Shown here piece by piece: positions 55,373 to 64,000 of a stretch of 64,000 nucleotides of DNA; the first letter of the stretch is position 1; each line of letters starts with the position of its first letter. The notes beneath the pieces were generated by a model, which made no database searches, had not been told where the DNA came from, and worked only from the letters and a program-made list of their open reading frames with translations. Source of the DNA: Rhizobium sp. Leaf453. Lineage in GTDB: Bacteria; Pseudomonadota; Alphaproteobacteria; Rhizobiales; Rhizobiaceae. A program made the position numbers and the translations under genes. The stretch spans positions 1 to 64,000 of the forward strand of contig NZ_LMRG01000008.1 in assembly GCF_001425605.1 (NCBI RefSeq), written 5' to 3'.

Positions 55373-55871
55373 CTTCTCTGGGCCCCCGGGTCGCGGTTTG
55401 CCGTGAATTCACGCGCACCATATTGAATAACCTAACGCCGCGGACCTTCGGAATGCTCATTCATACGCTTTGGCTGCGCTCCAAGCATGCCGTGCAAGAG
55501 TATGCAACTGTTCTGCGATGGCGACAGTAGACGATGGAATGGGAATGCGCACAGCCAATCGCCGAGCACCCATGACCACATGGAAGCGAAAGCCTTGAAG
55601 GTGCGGACGGCATCGTCGAGCACAACGATCGTCAGATTGGCGATATCGGCGATCGGCAGGCGATCACGGATACCAGCCGGCATGAACTGGCGGTTGCCCT
55701 TGGATATAGAGCTTAGAACCGTATCGAGGCATAACCTTTGCCAACCGGGGCTGGCCCAAATTACACCTCAGGGCAAGTCTCTCGCGACACGTGCTCGTCT
55801 CCGACCGGCCCGCCGCAGAAGGCGCAGCAGTGGAGCAGCAAGCTCACCGCAACCGCCAATGATCTCCAAGA
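55373..55871. other. Intergenic region with no supported gene
   Basis: About 500 bp between the quinate operon and the convergent orphan exported gene. Short frames exist on both strands, but none has a start site with a ribosome site or a recognisable family. The sequence looks like decayed coding DNA; no insertion-sequence end was found. Confidence 0.5.
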
Positions 55872-56780
55872 TCAAGGCCCACCAATCTGTTCGGCCGTGC
55901 GCAACTGTAGTTTTTCTAAGGCATCCGACATTGCCCGGAAATTCATCGCCTTTCCATCCCATCGATATACTGTCTCGGCCCGAGTAACCGGCGCTGCGTC
56001 AGGGCTTTCACCATCGCAGGTTTCCCCCGTGGGTTCTGCGCGCTCCTCGATCACTACAAGAATATCGAATTCCTTGGCTTGCGTCGGGCGCCCTTCCAGT
56101 CCCAAAACCTGTTGCGTCGACGCCCCGCAGACACGAACCCCGTAAGTGGAAAATGTGTCGATCAGCGTCAGCTTGCTCCTCTGCAGCATGATCAAGGCCG
56201 TTGTTGCGAAACCTTCACTGGAGTTGAAGTGGCTGCTGCGGGTTACCAGCGCCTCGTTTTCCCGTCCTATATCCACCAGCGCAGGGGTCCCATAGGAGGT
56301 ATCGCGGTCCATGCCGATATCGACGGCGTCAAGGAGCTTGGGATTGTGCTCATCGTCGAAAACCGCCAGAAGAACTGGCTGCTCGACCGTCGCCTCTACG
56401 CTTCCGATACCTGTCAGAACGGCTATGTGTCGCCGGCCTTCCGCCATGAAGGCAAGGACCCGCAGGGAACCGATATCGAGAGACATCGGTGGTTCGCCGC
56501 CGTAACCGGACGCGATGTGACGCAATGGCTTGGAAAGACGGCCGCCGCCTTTGTCGTCGAGATCTGGCATAACTTGCTGCAAGAGTTCGAGATACGTTGT
56601 GCCGGAATGGCCTGCTACCACGTCTCCGATCTCCTGCAGTGTCCAGGTCGTCGTATCGGCGGTCACTGCAGAGACAGGCTTCGCCCATGAGGATATCGAT
56701 ATTCCAAGAACAATGGCGATGTATTTCCGTCCTTGGCTGCGCGGCCGCGATGATGAAAGCCCAAAATGGCCCCGGCTCAT
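55872..56780 (-). CDS. Exported protein of unknown function
   Basis: A 302-residue protein with a signal-peptide-like start (KYIAIVLGISISSWAKPVSA, cleavage near residue 38). The mature part alternates polar helices and strands: SLRVLAFMAEGRRHIAVLTG, VEQPVLLAVFDDEHNPKLLD, AVDIGMDRDTSYGTPALVDI, and a Cys pair near VRVCGAS and GETCDGE that could form a disulphide. I recognise no family. AGGAGGAAATGA is an excellent ribosome site. It stands alone, flanked by an empty region and by a divergent dehydrogenase gene. Confidence 0.75.
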   Translation of the reverse strand: MSRGHFGLSSSRPRSQGRKYIAIVLGISISSWAKPVSAVTADTTTWTLQEIGDVVAGHSGTTYLELLQQVMPDLDDKGGGRLSKPLRHIASGYGGEPPMSLDIGSLRVLAFMAEGRRHIAVLTGIGSVEATVEQPVLLAVFDDEHNPKLLDAVDIGMDRDTSYGTPALVDIGRENEALVTRSSHFNSSEGFATTALIMLQRSKLTLIDTFSTYGVRVCGASTQQVLGLEGRPTQAKEFDILVVIEERAEPTGETCDGESPDAAPVTRAETVYRWDGKAMNFRAMSDALEKLQLRTAEQIGGP

Positions 56781-57050
56781 TCATTTCCTCCTGATATTCT
56801 GCGGCCCGCGACAATTGCCTTGATAGTGCACACCGTCATCATTCATCCCTTCCCAAGCGTCCCTTAATGCAGGTGCCAGTCTTCATGGTAAGCCGGACGG
56901 TAACGCGGATGAACGGAAGTATATTCGACTTCGGCATGAGCAGCGCGAAAGCGCGGTGGCATTTCCAAGCCAGGTTCGATACGACGAATTCGGAACTTTC
57001 TCGGCCGAATGGTCGATTATGAAGCTTTGAAATCGTGGAGGAGATCGCAA

Positions 57051-58043
57051 ATGGAGAAGGCACTCGGGTGGGGCATTCTTGCTACGGGATGGATCGCGGA
57101 GCTTTTCACGCAGGACCTGATCACCTCGAACCTGAAGGTGGCCGCAGTCGGCTCCCGATCGACCGAGAAGGCACAAACGTTCGCCAAACGTTTCAACATT
57201 CCCAATGCGCATGCCAGCTATGAGAGCCTCGTCGCAGACCCCGATGTCGATATCGTCTATATCGCGACGCCGCATCCTCAGCATGTCAATGCGGCCTTGC
57301 TTGCCCTTGACGCCGGAAAGCATGTGCTTGTGGAAAAACCCTTCACGCTCAATGCGGACGAAGCGCGCGAGATCACCAGACTTGCGGGTGAAAAGAACCT
57401 CATCGTGCTGGAAGCCATGTGGACGCGCTTCCTGCCGCACATGAAGCGCATCCATGAGATCATCGATGCAGGGATGATCGGTGAGCTAAGATCGCTCACC
57501 GCGGAGCACCGCCAATTCCTGCCGGCAGACCCGAAGCACCGGCTGAATGCGCTCGAACTTGGCGGCGGTGCGCTGTTGGATCTCGGTATCTATCCGATCT
57601 CCTTTGCCTTCGACATTCTGGGAGCGCCAACTTCGGTGGCATCCGCCGCCCGTTTCAAGGAGACCGGTGTCGACGCCGAAATCGCGACGCTGATGCAGCA
57701 CGAAGGCGGTACGATCTCGACGACCGTCTCGGCGCTTGATTGCGCAGGACCGAATGTGGCTTTGATCTACGGCACCAAGGCGCGCATCGAGATTGCTTCC
57801 GTCTGGTACGCACCGACCTCCTTCAAGGTGCTGGATCAGCAGGGCACGGTGATCGAAGCGTTCACGGAAACGGTTGACGGGCGCGGTATGCAATTCCAGG
57901 CCTTCGAGATGGAGGATCTCGTCCGCTCCGGAAAACCGTCGGCACGTATGTCTCCGGAAGATAGTGTGGCGATCATGGCAACGCTGGATACAATCCGCAA
58001 GCAAATCGGCCTCGTCTATCCAACGGAGCGTACGACGGCCTGA
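57051..58043 (+). CDS. Gfo/Idh/MocA-family oxidoreductase
   Basis: A 330-residue NAD(P)-dependent sugar or inositol dehydrogenase. The Rossmann part opens GWGILATGWIAELFTQDL, with the catalytic-region EKP in GKHVLVEKPFTLN and ATPHPQHVNAALLALDAG upstream. The C-terminal sheet has LGGGALLDLGIYPISFAFDI. The start at 57051 has GGAGGAGATCGCAA. It converges with the ribose-type permease gene 22 bp away and may act on the same imported sugar. Confidence 0.9.
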   Translation: MEKALGWGILATGWIAELFTQDLITSNLKVAAVGSRSTEKAQTFAKRFNIPNAHASYESLVADPDVDIVYIATPHPQHVNAALLALDAGKHVLVEKPFTLNADEAREITRLAGEKNLIVLEAMWTRFLPHMKRIHEIIDAGMIGELRSLTAEHRQFLPADPKHRLNALELGGGALLDLGIYPISFAFDILGAPTSVASAARFKETGVDAEIATLMQHEGGTISTTVSALDCAGPNVALIYGTKARIEIASVWYAPTSFKVLDQQGTVIEAFTETVDGRGMQFQAFEMEDLVRSGKPSARMSPEDSVAIMATLDTIRKQIGLVYPTERTTA

Positions 58044-58065
58044 AACACGCAATTTCTCGCACGCG

Positions 58066-59064
58066 CTATTCGCTTTGGCGGAAATTGCGGATGCGGTCGA
58101 ACAGAACGGCCAGGATGATCGCGCCGCCGATGAAGGCGCCCTGCCAGAAGGCGTTGATGCCCAGAAGGCCGAGGCTGTTACGGATGATTTCGATGAGGGC
58201 GGCTCCGATCAGGGCGCCGAAGGCGGTGCCGACGCCGCCGGCGAGGTTGGCGCCGCCAATGACGGCAGCGGCAATAACCTGCAGTTCCATGCCTGCGCCA
58301 AGATTGGTCGTCACCGCGCCCAGCCAGCCGGTCTGGATAATGCCGGCGACACCTGCCGACAGTGCGGAGATCATGTAGACCGCGACCTTGATGCGCCGCA
58401 CCGGCACGCCGGTGAGGGTCGCCGCATGTTCATTGCCGCCGATGGCGAAGATATAGCGGCCAAAGCGGGTCCAGCGCAGCACGAAGCCGGTCAGCAGCGC
58501 GAGAACGACCATGTAGAGCACCGGATTGGCGATGCCGAACAGCCATGCGCCACCACCGAGCGCCAGCAACTTGTCATGGTCCGGGCCGAACTCGAACACC
58601 ACCGTATTGTTAGACGCGACCATGGCGAGACTGCGCGCAATGGACAGCATTCCGAGTGTGACGACGAAGGGTGGAAAGCCGAGATAGGCGATCAGCACCC
58701 CGTTGAACCCGCCGACAATGAGAGCAACGGCGATCGACGCCGCGATCCCCACCTCGATGCTGTAGCCCGCATTCATGGTCACCGCCACGACCATGCTGCA
58801 GAGGCACAGGACCGAACCGACCGAAAGATCGATGCCGCCGGTAATGATCACGATCGTCATGCCGAGCGCGATGATCGCCACGAAGGTGACGTTTCGGGTG
58901 ATGTTGTAGAGGTTTTTTGCCGTCGCGAACGAGTCGGTGGCGAAAGAGAGGAAGACGCAGGCGATGACAACGGCGATCAGCACCCAGAAGGTCTGGCCGC
59001 TCAGAACGCCGCCCAGCCAATTCTGCTGCTTATGTTCGATCGTCTGGTCCAGCGTCACTGCCAT
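58066..59064 (-). CDS. Sugar ABC importer permease, RbsC/CUT2 type
   Basis: A 332-residue membrane protein. ALGMTIVIITGGIDLSVGSVLCLCSMV is the hallmark of CUT2 permeases, followed by GGFNGVLIAYLGFPPFVVTLGMLSIARSL and FAIGGNEHAATLTGVPVRRIKV. About nine helices are expected. The start at 59064 follows AGGAAAGAGACCGACG. It partners the CUT2 ATPase encoded 39 bp upstream. Confidence 0.92.
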   Translation of the reverse strand: MAVTLDQTIEHKQQNWLGGVLSGQTFWVLIAVVIACVFLSFATDSFATAKNLYNITRNVTFVAIIALGMTIVIITGGIDLSVGSVLCLCSMVVAVTMNAGYSIEVGIAASIAVALIVGGFNGVLIAYLGFPPFVVTLGMLSIARSLAMVASNNTVVFEFGPDHDKLLALGGGAWLFGIANPVLYMVVLALLTGFVLRWTRFGRYIFAIGGNEHAATLTGVPVRRIKVAVYMISALSAGVAGIIQTGWLGAVTTNLGAGMELQVIAAAVIGGANLAGGVGTAFGALIGAALIEIIRNSLGLLGINAFWQGAFIGGAIILAVLFDRIRNFRQSE

Positions 59065-59103
59065 CGTCGGTCTCTTTCCTTGTCGCGCCAACGTTCGTGT
59101 TGT

Positions 59104-59844
59104 TCACACCTGCTCGATGGCACCGGTGATCAGTCCTGTCACTTCTTCCGGCGAACTCGCCGCGATCGCCTTGTCCGCCACCTTGCGGCCACGGCGCATG
59201 ACGATCACCCGGTCGGCGACCGTGAAGACATCGGGCATGCGGTGGCTGATCAGCACCACAGCGATACCCCTGTCGCGCAGGTGCCGGATGAGATTCAGGA
59301 CTTCTGCCACCTGCCGCACCGAGATGGCCGCCGTCGGCTCATCCATCAGGACGATCTTCGCCTCCGAGAGCATGGTGCGACCGATTGCGACCGCCTGACG
59401 CTGGCCGCCCGACATCTGCTTGACCAGATCGCGGGGCCGCGTCTCGGACTTGAGTTCCTTGAAGATCGCGCCGGCGCGCTGGTACATCGTCTTGTAGTCG
59501 AGGACGCGGAACGGCCAGACGCCCCGGTGCAGTTCACGGCCGAGGAAGACATTGGCCGCCGCCGTCAGATTGTTGCACAGGGCCAGATCCTGGTGGACGA
59601 TCTCGATACCGTGCTGGCGGGCCTCCACCGGCCGGTGCATGACAATCTCCCGGCCATCCAGCTTCAGCGTGCCGTGGCTCGGCCGGAAATTGCCAGCGAT
59701 CATCTTGACCAGCGTCGACTTGCCCGCGCCGTTGTCGCCCATCAGGCCGACCACCTGCCCGGGTTCCAGCGAAAATGACACATCGTTGACCGCCTGGATG
59801 GCGCCGAAATGTTTGGAAATATTGGTCAGTTCGAGAACCGCCAC
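59104..59844 (-). CDS. Sugar ABC importer ATPase, single-domain CUT2 type
   Basis: A 246-residue ATPase with one nucleotide-binding domain instead of the two of RbsA, as in FrcA of rhizobia. Walker A GDNGAGKS (about 35-42), IEIVHQDLALCNNLTAAANV, signature MSGGQRQAVAIGR, Walker B IVLMDEPTAAIS. The start is taken as GTG 59844 (VAVLELTNISKHFG) with GGGGAGG upstream at a long spacing. The binding protein is encoded on the other strand. Confidence 0.88.
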   Translation of the reverse strand: MAVLELTNISKHFGAIQAVNDVSFSLEPGQVVGLMGDNGAGKSTLVKMIAGNFRPSHGTLKLDGREIVMHRPVEARQHGIEIVHQDLALCNNLTAAANVFLGRELHRGVWPFRVLDYKTMYQRAGAIFKELKSETRPRDLVKQMSGGQRQAVAIGRTMLSEAKIVLMDEPTAAISVRQVAEVLNLIRHLRDRGIAVVLISHRMPDVFTVADRVIVMRRGRKVADKAIAASSPEEVTGLITGAIEQV

Positions 59845-60020
59845 CAGCCTTCTAGCCTCCCCGCCACTAGGCAAGCGGCAAAATCCTGGTACGCACGAAT
59901 GGCGCAGACAGACACCGCTCTTCGCCGTGCAGGTCTCCTCCCAAGCATGGCGATACGGCGCATTAATGCAAAACACTGCCGAAGCGTCAATGGAATGTCG
60001 GGCATTGTGGCCCATGCGGA

Positions 60021-60039
60021 TAATATTTTAATTATATTA
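60021..60039. promoter_or_regulatory. AT-rich inverted repeat in the divergent sugar-importer promoter region
   Basis: TAATAT (60021-60026) and ATATTA (60034-60039) flank a 7-bp spacer in the 251-bp region between the divergent ATPase and SDR genes. The patch is much more AT-rich than its surroundings. No local regulator gene was seen to match it. Confidence 0.35.
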
Positions 60040-60095
60040 CAAATAGCCGTTGACGAACCAAGAATGTGCCTATTAGCTGCTCGCGGGAGGCGAGC

Positions 60096-61076
60096 ATGCT
60101 GATCCTTGTTACCGGGGCGACCGGCAAGGTCGGGCGGCACTTCATCGCTGGGCTGCTTGACGATCCGCGATTTGCTAATGCGCGCATTCGTGCGCTTTGC
60201 CACAACCGGTCATGCGATGAATCGGACCGGATAGAGGTTGTACGGGGATCGATCGCCCATCGCGATGTCGTGACCGCAGCGCTTCGCGACGTGACCCATG
60301 TCGTCCATCTCGCCACCTGCAAGGAAACGCCCGAAGATGTGATGGATGTTACCGTCAAAGGGCTGTTCTGGCTGCTGGAGGAATTTCGCGTTAGTCTGAC
60401 TGCACGGCAATTCATCCTCATCGGCGGCGATGCCGGCATCGGCCATTTCTTCTATCGTCACGACGGTCCGATCACCGAGAAGACTACGCACCAGGCCTAC
60501 CCGGGCAGCTACGCCCTGTCGAAGGTCCTGGAAGAAGTGATGCTGGAACAGTTCGGCATCCAGTATGATCTGAACGGCTGTTGCCTGCGTGCGCCGTGGA
60601 TCATGGAAAAGGACGACTTCAGGTACACGTTGTCCTTTGGTGATGATGTTTTCGGCGGCCCCGACTGGAAGACGATGGTACCGGCGGAGAACGCCCAGCG
60701 CTATGCCAAGGACGGAACTGTGCCGCTCTTGCTTGATGCGGATGGGCGGTCGCTGAAGCGCAATTTGGTCCATGTGGAGGATCTGGTTGCAGCGATCCTC
60801 GCAGCCTTGGACAATCCGCGCACCAAGCGGCAGCGCTTCAATATCAGCATGGACCGGCCGGTAGATTACCGGGCGGTGGCGGACCATCTCGCGGCCACAC
60901 GTGGTCTCGGCAGCATCGAGATACCAAGCCAGTACCATTCCAACTGGATGGACAACAGCAAGGCCAAGTACCTGCTGGGCTGGCAACCGAAATACGATCT
61001 GGAATTGCTCATTGACTCGGCATGGCAATACGAGCGTTCGGCAAGTGATCCTCGCATCGTCTGGTACCCGGGTTAG
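60096..61076 (+). CDS. NAD-dependent epimerase/dehydratase family protein (extended SDR)
   Basis: A 326-residue SDR. The nucleotide motif is VTGATGKVGRHF near the N-terminus, and the catalytic Tyr-x3-Lys is YALSK in the middle (PGSYALSKVLEEVML). An FILIGGDAGIG strand precedes it, and VHVEDLVAAILAAL is the typical late helix. It could oxidise or epimerise the sugar brought in by the ABC importer. GGGAGGCGAGC precedes ATG 60096. The binding-protein gene follows 44 bp downstream. Confidence 0.87.
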   Translation: MLILVTGATGKVGRHFIAGLLDDPRFANARIRALCHNRSCDESDRIEVVRGSIAHRDVVTAALRDVTHVVHLATCKETPEDVMDVTVKGLFWLLEEFRVSLTARQFILIGGDAGIGHFFYRHDGPITEKTTHQAYPGSYALSKVLEEVMLEQFGIQYDLNGCCLRAPWIMEKDDFRYTLSFGDDVFGGPDWKTMVPAENAQRYAKDGTVPLLLDADGRSLKRNLVHVEDLVAAILAALDNPRTKRQRFNISMDRPVDYRAVADHLAATRGLGSIEIPSQYHSNWMDNSKAKYLLGWQPKYDLELLIDSAWQYERSASDPRIVWYPG

Positions 61077-61120
61077 TCGCGTGGCGGACGCGTCGTTCGC
61101 CGTTTTAATGGGAGGAAGCA

Positions 61121-62113
61121 ATGAGAAAAGCACTATTGCTTGCAGCCGCGACACTCGCCCTTGTGGCGGGATCCGCCGTGGCCCAGGAAAAGAAGCAGCT
61201 CGTCATCGTCGTCAAGGGGCTCGACAATCCCTTCTTCGAAGCGATCAATCAGGGTTGCCAGAAATGGAACTCGGAAAACGCCAGCTCTGAATATGAGTGC
61301 TTCTACACAGGCCCGGCATCCACATCGGATGAAGCCGGCGAAGCGCAGATCGTCCAGGACATGCTCGGCAAGCCCAGTACGGTGGCCATGGCGATCTCGC
61401 CATCCAATGCCAAGCTGATCGCGCAGACGATCAAGACTGCCGCGCCTACGATCCCGATCATGACGCTCGATGCCGACCTGACGGTTGAAGACGCAGCACT
61501 GCGCAAGACCTATCTCGGCACCGACAACTATCTGATGGGCAAGCGCATCGGCGACTACATGAAGGAAGCACATCCGGCGGGCGGCAAGGTCTGCTCGATC
61601 CAGGGCAATCCGGGCGCCGACAACATCCTGCGCCGTGCGCAGGGATGGCGTGACTCGCTGTCCGGCAAGGAAGGCCTAACCGAACTGAAGGGCGAAGGCG
61701 GCTGGACCGAAGTCGCGGGCTGCCCTGTCTTCACCAATGACGATGGTGCCAAGGGCGTGCAGGCGATGACCGACATTCTGGCTGCCAACCCCGATCTGGT
61801 CGGCTTCGGTATCATGGGCGGCTGGCCGCTGTTCGGCGCGCCGCAGCCCTATCGCGACCTGTTCAAGCCGTTGGCCGACAAGATTGCCAGCAACGACTTC
61901 GTTATCGGTGCCGCCGACACGATCGGCGACGAAGTGGCAATCGCGAAAGAAGGCCTCGTGACCGCTCTCGTCGGCCAGCGGCCGTTCGAAATGGGCTACA
62001 AGGCGCCGACGGTCATGATTGACCTGATCGAAGGGAAGACCGTCGCAGATCCGGTCTTCACCGGCCTCGATGAATGCACCAAGGATACAACCGACACCTG
62101 CATACAGAAGTGA
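61121..62113 (+). CDS. Sugar ABC importer solute-binding protein, RbsB/CUT2 type
   Basis: A 330-residue exported protein. The signal peptide MRKALLLAAATLALVAGSAV ends near AVAQE, then LVIVVKGLDNPFFEAINQGC opens the periplasmic-binding fold. Typical segments are VAMAISPSNAKLIAQTI, GKVCSIQGNPGADNILRRAQ and VIGAADTIGDEVAIAKEGLV. Several cysteines (including a C-terminal pair near DECTKDTTDTC) may form disulphides. GGGAGGAAGCA precedes the ATG. Its permease and ATPase are encoded in the divergent unit. Confidence 0.92.
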   Translation: MRKALLLAAATLALVAGSAVAQEKKQLVIVVKGLDNPFFEAINQGCQKWNSENASSEYECFYTGPASTSDEAGEAQIVQDMLGKPSTVAMAISPSNAKLIAQTIKTAAPTIPIMTLDADLTVEDAALRKTYLGTDNYLMGKRIGDYMKEAHPAGGKVCSIQGNPGADNILRRAQGWRDSLSGKEGLTELKGEGGWTEVAGCPVFTNDDGAKGVQAMTDILAANPDLVGFGIMGGWPLFGAPQPYRDLFKPLADKIASNDFVIGAADTIGDEVAIAKEGLVTALVGQRPFEMGYKAPTVMIDLIEGKTVADPVFTGLDECTKDTTDTCIQK

Positions 62114-62123
62114 TGTGAAAGCC

Positions 62124-62147
62124 GGGGCGCCCGTCCGCGGGCGCTCC
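62124..62147. terminator. Stem-loop terminator between convergent genes
   Basis: GGGGCGCCCG (62124-62133) pairs with CGGGCGCTCC (62138-62147) around TCCG, with one G-U type pair, followed by GAATTT. It starts 10 bp after the binding-protein stop and may end transcription in both directions. Confidence 0.55.
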
Positions 62148-62165
62148 GAATTTCCGGTTCGGAAG

Positions 62166-62930
62166 TCAGTCTAGCCGATACTGGATGTGCCGGCGCCTGT
62201 GATGGGCCGAGCACTCGATGAAGGCTCGTACGCCGAAGACATCGGCTATCAGCTCTTCTGTCAGGACATCTTCCGGCGCACCGGCGGCAACCACCTTGCC
62301 ACGATGCAAAACGGCCAGCGTGTCGCAGAACATCGCTGCCAGATTGAGATCATGCAGGGCGACGATGCTTGTTACCGGCAGCCGAGCGACCAATGACAGT
62401 ATCTCCAGCTGATGCTGGATATCGAGATGGTTGGTCGGCTCGTCGAGCAGCAATTCCTTCGGCATCTGGGCAAGCGCCCGGGCTATATGCACGCGCTGGC
62501 GTTCGCCACCGGACAAAGTGTGCCAGAGTTGATGCGCCCTGTCCCGCATGCCGACATGATCGAGGGCCGCATTGACGGCGGCATCGTCGACGAGGTTCCA
62601 TGGCGACAGCGGTCCGCGGTGCGGTGTCCTGCCAAGCCGGACGGCATCCAGTACTGTCACCTGCATTTCGGTGGTTGCCTGCTGTTCGACGAAGGCGACA
62701 CGCCGCGCGATGTCGAGACGCGGCATGCGGGTGATATCGGTATCTCCAAGCGCAATCACGCCGCTCCTTGCCTTACGCAGGCCACAGATGAGTCGCAACA
62801 GGCTCGATTTCCCCGAGCCATTCGGCCCCAGCAAACCTAGCATCTTGCCCGGCGACACCTCGATGCTGATGCCATTGACGATCATCGTGTTGCCGGCAGA
62901 CCAGTAGACATCGGACACGGAAACGCTCAT
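62166..62930 (-). CDS. Iron-siderophore/cobalamin-type ABC importer ATPase (FecE/BtuD-like)
   Basis: A 254-residue ATPase. Walker A GPNGSGKS, VAFVEQQATTEMQVTVLDAV with RLGRTPH, signature LSGGERQRVHIARALAQMP, Walker B ELLLDEPTNHLDIQHQ and switch histidine in VALHDLNLAA. These are typical of the FecE/FhuC/HmuV group. The start 62930 overlaps the permease stop by ATGA. The C-terminus is His/Arg-rich (CSAHHRRRHIQYRLD). Confidence 0.9.
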   Translation of the reverse strand: MSVSVSDVYWSAGNTMIVNGISIEVSPGKMLGLLGPNGSGKSSLLRLICGLRKARSGVIALGDTDITRMPRLDIARRVAFVEQQATTEMQVTVLDAVRLGRTPHRGPLSPWNLVDDAAVNAALDHVGMRDRAHQLWHTLSGGERQRVHIARALAQMPKELLLDEPTNHLDIQHQLEILSLVARLPVTSIVALHDLNLAAMFCDTLAVLHRGKVVAAGAPEDVLTEELIADVFGVRAFIECSAHHRRRHIQYRLD

Positions 62931-63979
62931 GCCGGCCTCCTCGCCTTGTAAAGGATGAGAGCGAAGGCCGGTGCGCCGAACAGGGCGGTGACGACACCGA
63001 TCGGCAGGATCTGCTGGGGAATAATCACACGCGACACAATGTCCGCCGCCACCATGAAGATCGCCCCGATCATGGCGCACGTGGGAAGAAGCCTTCCGTG
63101 GCCGGGTCCGACGATGAAGCGTGCCGCATGCGGGATGACGAGACCGACAAAGCCGATCGAACCGACAACGCTGACCATGGCTGCCGTCATCAGCGCCGTT
63201 GCGCCCAACAGGACGATGCGGACGCGATTGACCGCGATGCCGAGAGAGGCGGCCGCATCGATGCCGAAGGTGAAGGCGTCAAGCGCGCGGGCATGGAACA
63301 TCGCGATAAGAAATCCGACCAGCGCGACCGGTGCGGCGAGGTAGACATCCGTCCAGCGCACGCCGGACAGGCTGCCGAGCAACCAGAACATCACGCCGCG
63401 TGCCTGCTCGGCATTGGCCGAGGTCGTGACGATGTAGGACGTCAGCGCATTGAACAGCTGCGAGCCAGCGACGCCAGCAAGGATGATCCTGTCCGCACCG
63501 CCGCCGGCACCGGCCGCAAGCGCCGAGACCAGCACGAAGGCGATGATGGCCCCAATGAAAGCGCCGGTCGACAACGTCAGCACCCCATAACCGAAGCCGA
63601 GGATCATCACTGCCACTGCACCCGTCGATGCCCCGGCGGAAATGCCGAGTACATAGGGTTCAGCCAACGGATTGCGCAGCAGCGCCTGCAGGATGGCGCC
63701 GGACAAGGCCAATGCCGCACCGGCGCTTGCCGCCATCAGGGCGCGGCTGAGGCGATAATCCCAGACGATGCCCTGATGGATCCGGCTAAGCTCGAACGAT
63801 GCGCCGAACAGACGGTTCGCCACAGCCTTCGCCGTCGTTGCCAGCGGAATGGATATTTCGCCGATAGAGACGGCGAGACTGATCATGAAACCGAGCAACA
63901 GAATGGTCGAAGCGGCGAGCGCGAGACGCGCCCACCACCATCGGCCGATCAGTACCGGTTGAGAAAGCGCCAGGCTCAC
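62927..63979 (-). CDS. Iron-siderophore/cobalamin-type ABC importer permease (FecCD family)
   Basis: A 350-residue membrane protein with about ten helices. DYRLSRALMAASAGAALALSGAILQALLRNPLAEPYVLGISAGAS is the classic FecCD block, and GSIGFVGLVIPHAARFIVGP with PIGVVTALFGAPAFALIL completes it. The start is GTG 63979, which overlaps the stop of an upstream reading frame by GTGA. Which metal complex is carried cannot be told without the binding protein. Confidence 0.9.
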   Translation of the reverse strand: MSLALSQPVLIGRWWWARLALAASTILLLGFMISLAVSIGEISIPLATTAKAVANRLFGASFELSRIHQGIVWDYRLSRALMAASAGAALALSGAILQALLRNPLAEPYVLGISAGASTGAVAVMILGFGYGVLTLSTGAFIGAIIAFVLVSALAAGAGGGADRIILAGVAGSQLFNALTSYIVTTSANAEQARGVMFWLLGSLSGVRWTDVYLAAPVALVGFLIAMFHARALDAFTFGIDAAASLGIAVNRVRIVLLGATALMTAAMVSVVGSIGFVGLVIPHAARFIVGPGHGRLLPTCAMIGAIFMVAADIVSRVIIPQQILPIGVVTALFGAPAFALILYKARRPA

Positions 63980-64000
63980 TGCGACAATCCGAAGGACTTG
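63976..64000 (-). CDS. C-terminal end of an upstream gene, cut by the window edge
   Basis: The minus strand reads KSFGLSQ and TGA, overlapping the permease start as GTGA. By operon logic it would be the periplasmic binding protein of the iron/cobalamin importer, but only seven residues are visible. Confidence 0.35.

Overview
The window looks like an accessory (chromid or megaplasmid-like) stretch of a Rhizobiaceae alphaproteobacterium of the Rhizobium, Agrobacterium, Ensifer or Shinella kind. The evidence is the pca gene order pcaDCHGB with a divergent pcaQ, the pcaIJF/pcaR unit, the protocatechuate ABC importer pcaMNVWX, rhizobial CCTCGGG palindromes, high GC, and the density of ABC importers with FCD-type GntR regulators. 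No rRNA, tRNA, CRISPR array or replication gene was seen. The ends are open: a gene tail at the left and an iron/cobalamin-type importer cut at the right.

Layout. 1-0.6 kb: decayed insertion sequence material. 0.6-9.8 kb: two enolase-superfamily sugar-acid dehydratases with an oligopeptide-type ABC importer and a divergent GntR regulator. 9.9-17 kb: a CUT1 sugar importer with a DUF5060/DUF4038 glycoside hydrolase and a divergent ROK regulator, then an IS3-family transposase relic. 17.3-27 kb: a ten-gene unit joining a spermidine/putrescine-type importer to a flavin-dependent oxygenase, a flavin reductase fused to a degenerate Nudix-like domain, an aldehyde dehydrogenase, an alpha/beta hydrolase, a NIPSNAP protein and an AA_synth-family protein, with a divergent FCD regulator; its substrate is unknown and this is the best candidate for an undescribed pathway. 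27.2-31.8 kb: an autotransporter with RTX-like repeats and a (Gly-Asp)35 linker, followed by an uncharacterised protein with an alpha/alpha-toroid appearance.

32-55 kb is a coherent aromatic/hydroaromatic catabolic island. A TRAP importer, a dehydroquinase-like protein, an NAD-type quinate/shikimate dehydrogenase and a QsuB/QuiC-type dehydroshikimate dehydratase would make protocatechuate. PobA makes protocatechuate from 4-hydroxybenzoate, and PcaMNVWX imports it. PcaHGBCD and PcaIJF carry it through the beta-ketoadipate pathway to succinyl-CoA and acetyl-CoA. Regulators are PcaQ (two recognisable boxes), PcaR (facing an 18-bp-arm inverted repeat), a PobR-like AraC protein and two overlapping FCD GntR proteins.

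55-64 kb: an orphan exported protein, a Gfo/Idh/MocA dehydrogenase, a ribose-type sugar importer split over two divergent transcription units together with a sugar-nucleotide-epimerase-like SDR, and a FecCD/FecE importer.

A recurrent feature is that every operon here in which a solute-binding gene precedes its permease genes has a stem-loop or REP-like palindrome in exactly that gap. Products were assigned by reading the translated sequences; no database search was run.
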